A stretch of DNA of 42,271 nucleotides from contig SOJU01000005.1 in NCBI GenBank assembly GCA_004376465.1, positions 1 to 42,271 on the forward strand. Direction: 5' to 3'. Origin of the DNA: Anaerolineales bacterium. GTDB taxonomy: Bacteria; Chloroflexota; Anaerolineae; Anaerolineales; E44-bin32. Under the pieces are notes generated by a model that did no database searches, was not told the DNA's origin, and saw only the letters and a program-made list of their open reading frames with translations. Below, piece after piece: positions 19,920 to 26,821 of this stretch (the first letter of the stretch is position 1; every line of letters begins with the position of its first letter). The position numbers and the translations under genes were made by a program.

Positions 19920-20245
19920 CCATTCGCGAATATAATTGAGATGCATTCGCTAATTTCCTTGGATAAGTATAGTGTTTAGAATGGAATGAAGGAAAAGGAA
20001 TTGGCTTTCGAACTACCAGCGATTGATTAACATTGCGAACCAAGAAAGCCGATTTTGGGACTTGACGTTTAGGAACATGCCTATTACCTTAGGTATCAGA
20101 ACGCAGACCAGATTATTTCGCCGTTTGATGGAAAGCCGTGAACTGGTAGGAAGGTACACGGTGCTTTAAAGGCTAATCTGTCTTGCAGTGGGCATAGGGG
20201 TAATGCCTGGTCCGTCTCTCAATTATCATACTGGAGGTATGAATA

Positions 20246-20659
20246 ATGACCCATATTATCACCAGCTTGTGCCTTCGCGATTCGGGCTGTGTAGAGGTAT
20301 GCCCTGTGGAGTGCATCGTTCCCGGGAAACCGGCCGAAAAATGGCCGTGGTACTACATTGACCCGGACACGTGCATCGACTGTGGTGCATGCATCCCCGA
20401 ATGCCCGCTCGAGGCGATCTTTACCGAAGACGAAGTGCCATCCGATTACGCCGCCAAGGGTGGTGAATACCTAAGTATGCCGGCAGGAACTGCTGGCTTC
20501 GATACAGTTTACGATGGAGAGAACCACCAAGGTGAGGCCGTACATCTAGAGCACACGAAGATTCTTGAGGCTGGAGAGGTCGTCGATCTTTCCCCTGACA
20601 TCCAGCCGAATTATGACTTCTTCACGGATGGTCCGGGGTATAGTGTGCTGGAAGGGTAG
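20246..20659 (+). CDS. Ferredoxin with two iron-sulfur cluster motifs
   Basis: Small electron carrier, 137 residues. The N-terminal half resembles Thermus-type seven- or eight-iron ferredoxins: a first motif with Cys9, Cys15, Cys19 and Cys23 (CVEVCPVEC) and a complete 4Fe-4S motif CIDCGACIPECP. The spacing between the first two cysteines is five residues, against seven in the Thermus protein, so whether the first site holds three or four irons is unclear. Unlike the short classic forms it has an acidic C-terminal extension of about 65 residues. GGAGGT eight bases before the ATG is a strong ribosome site, and an intrinsic terminator follows, so it is a single-gene unit. Confidence 0.92.
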   Translation: MTHIITSLCLRDSGCVEVCPVECIVPGKPAEKWPWYYIDPDTCIDCGACIPECPLEAIFTEDEVPSDYAAKGGEYLSMPAGTAGFDTVYDGENHQGEAVHLEHTKILEAGEVVDLSPDIQPNYDFFTDGPGYSVLEG

Positions 20660-20683
20660 CTCACACTATTTGAACGTAATATC

Positions 20684-20711
20684 GAGGGAGCCGTTTGGCT
20701 CCCTCTTTTTT
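20684..20711 (+). terminator. Intrinsic terminator after ferredoxin
   Basis: A perfect nine-base stem GAGGGAGCC/GGCTCCCTC with a four-base GTTT loop is followed by six T residues. Confidence 0.92.
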
Positions 20712-20939
20712 ATTAAAGCTGAGACTGTTCGGGTAAAAAGCTCACGAACGCGTGATCACGACAAAGAAGTTTAAGGGGTGCGAGCAGCTCTCGGAGGTTA
20801 ACGGATGGCGGTATACTGAGAACCTCTCGCTTGGTTTAAATGGAACTCCCCCAGGGGAGTCTCTGGAGGCGAGAATATTAGAATTAAACATCCATTGTGG
20901 TTCTCTCTTTCTCGTGTTGTCACTTAAGGTAACGAGTCG

Positions 20940-21365
20940 TTGAATATAATGTCGAGCAGGAAGCTATCCTTATCGAGCGAGCATCTCGAAGAGATGCAGC
21001 GGCACGTCGAAGACTGCTATCCGGAGGAGGGCTGTGGAATCTTAGGAGGGTTCGCTGATCGTGTGGCATGGGTGATTCCCATCATGAACATGCTCCACTC
21101 ATCAACGCGCTTCCAAATGGATCCCCGGGAGCAGATCGACGCTTTCTTAAAAATCGAAGATGCAGGCGGGAAACTTATCGGTATCTACCACTCGCACCCA
21201 AACGGACCGGAGTTTCCCTCGGAATCTGATGTTCGCGAGAGCGCGATTCCGGAAGCAGTTCATATAATCTGGCATCATCTTGATGAAGAATGGAACTATC
21301 AAGCCTATCGGATCGACCCAGTGGTGGGATTTGTTGCGGTCGGAATAAGTTTGCACAGACCGTAA
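20940..21365 (+). CDS. M67-family JAMM metalloprotease
   Basis: A JAB/MPN-fold zinc peptidase of 141 residues. The zinc site is complete: a glutamate in the YPEEGCGILGG segment, HSHP and SESD (pattern HxHP-x7-SxxD). Bacterial stand-alone members trim or release ubiquitin-like sulfur carriers such as ThiS or MoaD relatives, or remove C-terminal residues. No such carrier is adjacent, though a sulfurtransferase lies 2.6 kb away. The start is uncertain. TTG at 20940 has AAGGT nine bases upstream; ATG at 20949 lacks a ribosome site. The stop lies 53 bases before plsY. Confidence 0.88.
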   Translation: MNIMSSRKLSLSSEHLEEMQRHVEDCYPEEGCGILGGFADRVAWVIPIMNMLHSSTRFQMDPREQIDAFLKIEDAGGKLIGIYHSHPNGPEFPSESDVRESAIPEAVHIIWHHLDEEWNYQAYRIDPVVGFVAVGISLHRP

Positions 21366-21418
21366 CAACTTCTGGTTTTTGGTGTTTTCTAATGTGGCAA
21401 TCGCAATGAGGAGGAGCT

Positions 21419-22126
21419 ATGTGGGTTAGGAGTGTCACCGCGCTCATAGCAGCGTATTTACTGGGATCGATCCCTGTCGGATTATTGATGGTGAGGCTCG
21501 TTAGAGGACGGGATATCACAAAGTGGTATAGCGGCAGGACAGGGGGGACAAACGTAATGCGTGTCGCGGGCGTTTGGGCAGGATCCGGTACGGCGATAGC
21601 GGATGTCTTAAAGGCTGCTGGAGCGGTCTGGGTCGCACGTGCATTGACTGGCGGAGGAGAACCCTGGATCGAGGCAATCGCCGGAGCCCTTGCGATTCTG
21701 GGACATAACCATTCCATCTTCCTAATCCAGAGAGAAGACGGCAAGATTAGATTGCGGGGTGGAGCGGGTGGCGCGTGCTCCTTTGGCGCGGCGGTGGGAT
21801 TATGGCCACCGGCAGGGTTAATCATTCTTCCACTTGTGGGTGCGATCTTCTATGGAATCGGCTACGCTTCGGTGACAACGATGAGCGTATCAATCATGGC
21901 CGGGATCATCTTCGCCATCCGGGCAGCACTCGGCCTCGGACCCTGGGCGTATGTCGGCTATGCAATCTTGGCAGAATTATTGGTGATCTGGGCCTTGCGT
22001 CCGAATATCAAACGCCTGCTGAAAGGGGATGAACGACTTGTGGGGTGGCGTGCTCGCAAAAAAATTAAAGAAGAACACGAAAAATCAGGACAAGAGACGG
22101 ACTTGACCGAGTCCGAGGAATCTTAG
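21419..22126 (+). CDS. plsY: PlsY-like glycerol-3-phosphate acyltransferase
   Basis: Polytopic membrane enzyme that acylates glycerol 3-phosphate from acyl phosphate, the first step of phospholipid synthesis. The 235-residue protein has several membrane spans; the opening LLGSIPVGLLMVR is characteristic. Motif 2 reads SGRTGGTNVMRVAG, where the usual form is SGNxGATNxxRxLG. Motif 3 reads GHNHSIFL...RGGAGGA, where GHxxPVFLxFKGGKGVAT is usual, so the conserved Lys is absent. The C-terminal 40 residues are highly charged and cytoplasmic. AGGAGGAG just before the ATG is a strong ribosome site. The fold assignment is good; activity is less certain. Confidence 0.82.
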   Translation: MWVRSVTALIAAYLLGSIPVGLLMVRLVRGRDITKWYSGRTGGTNVMRVAGVWAGSGTAIADVLKAAGAVWVARALTGGGEPWIEAIAGALAILGHNHSIFLIQREDGKIRLRGGAGGACSFGAAVGLWPPAGLIILPLVGAIFYGIGYASVTTMSVSIMAGIIFAIRAALGLGPWAYVGYAILAELLVIWALRPNIKRLLKGDERLVGWRARKKIKEEHEKSGQETDLTESEES

Positions 22127-22187
22127 GGAAGTTTCGCTGCCAGCTTTGCTTGAGAAGACGATGCGAACATTCTTGGACGAACCGTTA

Positions 22188-23006
22188 TCACGAAAACACA
22201 AGGATCCCTGTTAAACCAACGAGCGCGACGGAGGTAAGCTCGATCAGTCGTGCTCTGCTCATCTCCCCAGCATGCAAAGTTTCCATCAATCCATTGCTTA
22301 TATAAACAAACAGACCAACAATCAAAGCGAATCGAAATGAGGGCAGAGGCCAGTAGTGCAATGCCCAAACAAGCTGTGCCGAGATTCCGCCAACGATCAG
22401 AGCGGAAACTACAGCCTGGCCGTCATCGGGTGTAGAGATCTGCAGTAGCCGCCAACTGATGACAGCGACAACAATCAACGAAAGCGGGACACGGTATACC
22501 GATCGTAAATCGACGGCATGCATTGTGAACAGAATGCCGACCATTAGAAGGTAGGCGAGGGTTCTCAAGACCAGCGCGGCAACGTCGTGCCGAGGGTCTG
22601 CTGGATCGTGGATTATAAACTCCGCCAGGAGCACCGCCATCAAGAGTGCCGCCCCAGCCACCAGACCGACCCAAAGTGCAAGCCCTTCTGGCAAGCGCGT
22701 CAGGATGATCCCCGCCGCAAGTGCTGTCAAGCCAGGGACAATCCAGTGCTCGAATGTCCGCTCGCCTGATTTTAAGGATGGGTGGGAACGGAGCAACCAG
22801 TCTGCCCCGGCAACAGTGAGCGCCGCAGAAAGCGTCAACATTATCAGGCGAGTATCCACCTTGAATTCGAAGATCAAGCCTGCGAAAGTGAGTTCTGCCG
22901 AGAAGATAGGCAGGACCACGATTCGTATTAAGGCATAGCTCAGGATCACCAGCGCCGTTAGCGTGCTAAGGCGGTCACGGTCGGGTTGGGGTAAGTCGCC
23001 ACGCAT
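22188..23006 (-). CDS. Polytopic membrane protein of unknown function
   Basis: A 272-residue protein with about eight hydrophobic segments (for example LSTLTALVILSYALIRIVVL, WIVPGLTALAAGIIL and LSLIVVAVISWRLL). Conserved-looking polar residues lie in the loops (HDPADPRHD, HAVDLRSVYR). I do not recognise the family; it may be restricted to Chloroflexota. The ATG has no ribosome site, but an extended -10 (TGCTAGAAT, hexamer at 23013-23018) ends seven bases upstream, so the mRNA is probably leaderless. It converges on plsY with a 61-base gap. Confidence 0.75.
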   Translation of the reverse strand: MRGDLPQPDRDRLSTLTALVILSYALIRIVVLPIFSAELTFAGLIFEFKVDTRLIMLTLSAALTVAGADWLLRSHPSLKSGERTFEHWIVPGLTALAAGIILTRLPEGLALWVGLVAGAALLMAVLLAEFIIHDPADPRHDVAALVLRTLAYLLMVGILFTMHAVDLRSVYRVPLSLIVVAVISWRLLQISTPDDGQAVVSALIVGGISAQLVWALHYWPLPSFRFALIVGLFVYISNGLMETLHAGEMSRARLIELTSVALVGLTGILVFS

Positions 23007-23012
23007 AGGAGC

Positions 23013-23018
23013 ATTCTA
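23013..23018 (-). promoter_or_regulatory. Leaderless-type -10 for the membrane protein
   Basis: On the minus strand TGC-TAGAAT forms an extended -10 ending six bases before the ATG. A transcript would start at or next to the start codon. Confidence 0.45.
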
Positions 23019-23118
23019 GCACTCGTTAAGCGAGGATGCCTAGTCTATTCGTTGTCTGAGGATCTGATGGAAGGAGTCTTTTCGGTTCCGATGCAGAAGC
23101 TGTAATTAGATTCGATTT

Positions 23119-23292
23119 AGGGATTTCTCGGTCTTCGTTTCACGGCTCACTCGAAATGACAAATCAAGGGTATGCCCGGAGCTGAACCTCCGGGCTCAAA
23201 GCCAAAATATGGAAAGCACACTCGTTGTTAGCCCGAAGGGGATCTGCTACGAGCCCGTCAATTTATTGACGGGCGGATTACTGTGAACATGG
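23119..23292 (-). repeat. Hairpin repeat family R1, copy 1
   Basis: The reverse complement matches 32341-32514, and part of it matches 32754-32863. It contains two strong hairpins: GCCCGGAG/CTCCGGGC, and GCCCGTCAAT with ATTGACGGGC around two bases. Confidence 0.85.
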
Positions 23293-23380
23293 CTAGTATC
23301 TGGGAAAAAAAGGAATCGTCACATGCTGCATCATTGGGATTTCTCCATCGCCGCTTCGCGGCTCGTTCGAAATAATGGGT

Positions 23381-23490
23381 TCCTCGCCAATGTCATTCTG
23401 AGCGACCGCAGTAAGCGAAGAATCTCGTTCCAGGCCAGGAGAACCCGCCAGTATGAAGAACGAGATGCTTCGCTTCGCTCAGCATGACAT
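23381..23490 (-). repeat. Dispersed repeat family R2, copy 1
   Basis: The reverse complement matches 32203-32312 and 33091-33184. The ends read CCTCGCCAATGTCATTCTGAG and CTCAGCATGACAT, giving loosely inverted termini around a variable centre. Confidence 0.75.
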
Positions 23491-23657
23491 ATACTTGTTT
23501 CTCTCGAGCATGTGCAAGCGAAGCGACGTAGGGGTTCATTCTCCCTCTTCGAAGAGAGGAGATTGCTACGCCTTCGGATCGAAATGACACGGCCGGGAAC
23601 GGTTACTCCTTGTCATTATCAGGAGAGAATGACCGCGGCAATCGTCCAAGGAATATG

Positions 23658-23663
23658 TATAAT
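23658..23663 (+). promoter_or_regulatory. Leaderless-type -10 for the prepilin peptidase gene
   Basis: A consensus TATAAT ends eight bases before the ATG at 23672, and there is no ribosome site between them. The transcript would begin at about the start codon. The -35 is not recognisable. Confidence 0.5.
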
Positions 23664-23671
23664 CAGTCACT

Positions 23672-24463
23672 ATGATTATTGCGATTGCTATCCTCGGTTG
23701 GGCCTTCGGGGCCGCCATCAACTGGCTTGCAGATAGCCTCCCGTTTTTTCGCAAACCGGCGATGCCACGCTGCCCTGCTTGCACAGCCCCTTTCTCACCG
23801 ATCTCCTGGTTCGCCGTTCCTGCGATCATCGCCCGAGTTTGGCGTTGTGAGTATTGCAGCACAAGACGCCAGACGCGAACTTTGCTCGTTGAGATACTGG
23901 CCATCGCCGGATCTATTAGCATTTACTTCTGGAGCAATTCCCCAACGAGTTTCTGGTCGGCCTTTCTTGTAAGTGCGGTTTTCTTGCTCATCATTGTCAT
24001 CGACATGGAGCACAAACTCATCCTCCATGTTGTTACTTTTCCGGCTGCTGTCTTATTTATAGTGCTCGGTCTATTAAATCCGCAGATGAGTCTGGGCAGG
24101 GTGCTCCTGGGCGGGGCGGTTGGGTTCGGTCTGTTCTTCCTGCTCTACTTGCTCGGAGGGATATTCGCTCGCAATGTTTCTGGGGGGCAAGACAACGCCG
24201 ACGATGAAGTCGCTCTTGGTTTTGGTGATGTGACTCTGGCCACGATCATTGGGTTGGCGGTTGGTTTCCCAGGGGTGATCGAAGCGTTGCTGCGCGGCAT
24301 CCTCGCGGCCGGCTTATTCAGCATCGCCTATTTAATATTCATGAAGATGCGCCGCCGCTACAGCGCGTTTACACCGATTCCTTATGGTCCTTTTCTCATC
24401 CTGGGCGCCTGGTGGGTTTATTTCTGGGGATGGGCGTGGTTGGAGAGAATCCTCAATATGTAG
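23672..24463 (+). CDS. Type IV prepilin peptidase (A24 family)
   Basis: Membrane aspartyl protease that cleaves the leader of pilins and pseudopilins. The 263-residue protein has the full PilD-like layout, not the short TadV form: an N-terminal segment GWAFGAAINWLADSLP, a cytoplasmic zinc loop with CPAC (34-37) and CEYC (59-62), and about seven membrane spans. The catalytic aspartates are Asp111 (VIDMEHKLI) and Asp186 (GFGDVTLA). The end motif IPYGPFLILGA is conserved. It probably processes the three TadE-like proteins encoded just downstream, each of which carries a GxxxxEF site. The second, methyltransferase, activity of PilD enzymes may also be present. Confidence 0.93.
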   Translation: MIIAIAILGWAFGAAINWLADSLPFFRKPAMPRCPACTAPFSPISWFAVPAIIARVWRCEYCSTRRQTRTLLVEILAIAGSISIYFWSNSPTSFWSAFLVSAVFLLIIVIDMEHKLILHVVTFPAAVLFIVLGLLNPQMSLGRVLLGGAVGFGLFFLLYLLGGIFARNVSGGQDNADDEVALGFGDVTLATIIGLAVGFPGVIEALLRGILAAGLFSIAYLIFMKMRRRYSAFTPIPYGPFLILGAWWVYFWGWAWLERILNM

Positions 24464-24633
24464 ATGAAAACTCGGATTGAGCTCGAGTTTGTTTCTATAT
24501 TGTTACAAAAACGTCTCAATGACCTGACAGTATGCTCCCTTGGTCCCGCGGTACTAGCCCTCGAGTAAAACACAGCGCGTATAATGATGACTGTCACATG
24601 GATGTCATTGCTGATGGCACAGGATTAATGGAA

Positions 24634-25257
24634 ATGGAAAAAACACGAGACTTTCCTAGGTTGCGCTCTAATACAACACGCAAGAAATCGCGTGGGCAAA
24701 GCATCGTCGAGTTTATGGTTCTGCTGCCGTTGTTGGTCATGATGCTCTCGGGCTTGATCGAGTTTGGTTTCATGCTTAACTTCTATCTGGACCTGATCGA
24801 TGGAGCCAGGGAGATCGCAAGGTTTGGCGCGAATGTGGACCCACTTTCGGGTAAGAGCGCAGGTTCATGCAATTCGGATTGGTTCTACGAACTGCTGCCA
24901 TGCATGGCGGATCAGATATTCTCTGAACAGGTCGTCTTACAATACGGCCCCCCCGAAACGGATGATCTAATCCTCTCAGCCATCGCGGCTTCAGGCGGTG
25001 TGGTGACTCAACGCTTCCCGGATGCGGATGGTTGGAGTCGCGCGGGCAACCACATTTCGAAATTCACCAACGCGGATATCAACGGAATGCTCAACGCCGC
25101 CGCACCGGCCACCGGGATGGTCTTAGTCGAAGTTTATTACGATTACCACATGGTTCTGGGTCTTCCCTGGATCACGATGTTCGTGCCGGACACGATCACA
25201 CTTCATGCTTACAGCATAATGCCAAATGCCTATGTCGAACCAACACCAACCCCGTAA
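24634..25257 (+). CDS. TadE-like pseudopilin
   Basis: A 207-residue TadE-family protein. Its N terminus is basic (RLRSNTTRKKSRG) and followed by the cleavage-like motif G-QSIVEF and one membrane helix (VLLPLLVMMLSGLIEFGFML). The rest is extracytoplasmic with a cysteine pair (SCNSDW, LPCMADQ). The C terminus ends EPTPTP, a short version of the Pro-Thr tails on neighbouring proteins. The start is uncertain: Met at 24634 has AGGA nine bases upstream; Met at 24598 could be a leaderless start from TATAAT at 24580-24585. The last 32 bases overlap the next gene. In Tad systems such proteins are minor components of the pilus assembly site. Confidence 0.82.
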   Translation: MEKTRDFPRLRSNTTRKKSRGQSIVEFMVLLPLLVMMLSGLIEFGFMLNFYLDLIDGAREIARFGANVDPLSGKSAGSCNSDWFYELLPCMADQIFSEQVVLQYGPPETDDLILSAIAASGGVVTQRFPDADGWSRAGNHISKFTNADINGMLNAAAPATGMVLVEVYYDYHMVLGLPWITMFVPDTITLHAYSIMPNAYVEPTPTP

Positions 25258-26803
25258 CGCTTCATCTAAACTCCAGCGTGGGCAGGCGCTGTTGCTCATC
25301 GCCTTGGCCTTCATCGGTCTGGCAGCATTTATCGGTCTGACCGTTGATGCTGGGATCCTATTCATCCAGATCGGCCACCTGCGCCGCGCGGTTGACTCGG
25401 CATCACTCGCCGCAGCTAACCAATTCCGTGAGGGGCGCACGTTGGCCGAGATCGAGGCTGCAGCCGATGAATTCATCGCTTTAAACAGCCTCAACCCAGC
25501 CAATGCCGTGATTTTCATTTGCGATATCTCCGACCCGACGGCGGGAAATTCTAATATCTACCACGACGTTGATATCTGCCCTCCGGATATTGATGGAAAT
25601 GGTGTACATGACGATTCACCGCCGCGCAAGTTCGTACGCGTGGAAGCCACAATGCCGGTGGAATTCGCTTTCCTGCCGATTATTGGCTGGGGCTCTATTG
25701 ACATTCGGGCGGAGGCTATCTCCGAAACGGCTTCTGTCGATCTCGTCTTGGTCATCGATACCTCTCAATCCATGGCCTGGGATGCTGTCTGCGGTGATGG
25801 TATAGACGATGATGCCTACTGGGAGATTCAAGCTACAGGTGCTGCGGATGGCGTTGATGACTGCGACGATGGCGGGACGGTTCCGACAGCAGGCGCAGTC
25901 CCGGATGATTACGGTAGTGACCCCAACAACTGCAACGACCCCGATGTCGCCGCCGGTGTTCAGGGTGAGTGCTATCCTTTCGAGGATGTGCGGGCAGCCG
26001 CGCTTGCACTCGTCGATCGAATGTATTTCCCTTACGACCGCATGGCGGTCATAAGCTTCAATGTACATGCAACCGCCCAGCTGCATTTTAGCGATTCCCC
26101 ATCTTCGATCAAATCCTCCATCGGCAGCCTTTTGGTGTACAAGCTGCCCAGTTGTGATGGATGGACTAATTTCAAGGATCCGACTGGCTGCACGAACACG
26201 AATATCGCCGACGGTTTACTATTTGGTGGGAACGAGTTCGGCCTCTCGCTGCGCCAGGAGGCTGTTCCGATTCTCGTCTTGCTCAGCGATGGCGCCGCAA
26301 ACGCGGCGACGGATAACGACGGGGATTTCGTTTGCCCTGCCGGACCGGGTGGTAACCCGACCTGGGTCGAACCCTTCTGCCGTGATGACGATTTCGAGAT
26401 TGGTCCAGGGGCCTACGGTGCGCCAGATACAGAGGACATGGCAGTGGCCCGCGGTTATTTCGTCGGCTGCCCGGATGCAAACGCATATGACCCGATGCTG
26501 ACTTCCTGCACTGCATCAGGGCAGGGAGCGGTCGTGTTCACGATCGGTCTCGGTGAAGAGTTGATCAACAACACCGACTGTCATGCGGCCTCCTATCCCG
26601 GAGGGTGTCAACCAAACCAGGGTGAAGAATTATTGCGTTTTATCGCCGCAATCGGAGATGACGGCGATCCAGCTTCAGATCCGTGCTCAAGCGAGCCAAC
26701 CGGTCAATCCTGCGGGAATTACTATTACTCTCCGACCGGCACAGGGCTCATTAAGGTATTCGAGGCGATCGCATCACGTATCTTCACGCGCATCGTCCAT
26801 TAA
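25226..26803 (+). CDS. TadG-like protein with von Willebrand A domain
   Basis: A 525-residue exported protein. Residues about 17-65 are the Tad/TadG N-terminal module (GQALLLIALAFIGLAAFIGLTVDAG...), with one membrane span. It lacks the +5 Glu, so it is probably not cleaved like the TadE proteins. The von Willebrand A domain (about 172-520) has an intact metal site, DTSQS (178-182), and SDG (354-356). Large Asp- and Cys-rich insertions follow the metal site (190-250), with more at 365-430. DIDGNGVHDD (121-130) and DNDGDF (363-368) look like calcium-binding loops. Seventeen or so cysteines suggest several disulfides. Such domains bind ligands or surfaces, and TadG-type proteins sit near the pilus. 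It overlaps the preceding gene by 32 bases with no ribosome site of its own. Confidence 0.87.
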   Translation: MPMSNQHQPRNASSKLQRGQALLLIALAFIGLAAFIGLTVDAGILFIQIGHLRRAVDSASLAAANQFREGRTLAEIEAAADEFIALNSLNPANAVIFICDISDPTAGNSNIYHDVDICPPDIDGNGVHDDSPPRKFVRVEATMPVEFAFLPIIGWGSIDIRAEAISETASVDLVLVIDTSQSMAWDAVCGDGIDDDAYWEIQATGAADGVDDCDDGGTVPTAGAVPDDYGSDPNNCNDPDVAAGVQGECYPFEDVRAAALALVDRMYFPYDRMAVISFNVHATAQLHFSDSPSSIKSSIGSLLVYKLPSCDGWTNFKDPTGCTNTNIADGLLFGGNEFGLSLRQEAVPILVLLSDGAANAATDNDGDFVCPAGPGGNPTWVEPFCRDDDFEIGPGAYGAPDTEDMAVARGYFVGCPDANAYDPMLTSCTASGQGAVVFTIGLGEELINNTDCHAASYPGGCQPNQGEELLRFIAAIGDDGDPASDPCSSEPTGQSCGNYYYSPTGTGLIKVFEAIASRIFTRIVH

Positions 26804-26821
26804 TAACGAGGGAGAATATCG

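Larger units (their letters stand above)
23007..23671. other. Repeat-filled intergenic region
   Basis: No gene is supported. The stretch holds two dispersed repeats (23119-23292 and 23381-23490, listed separately), plus related fragments such as CTTCGCGGCTCGTTCGAAAT. The right end supplies the promoter for the prepilin peptidase gene (TATAAT 23658-23663). Confidence 0.6.

Noticed and set aside
19876-20043. 56-residue N-terminal extension of the EamA transporter
   Set aside because: It is polar, matches nothing in the family and overlaps a plus-strand promoter.
20752-20943. 63-residue open frame before the M67 protease
   Set aside because: No domain and no ribosome site; composition does not look coding.
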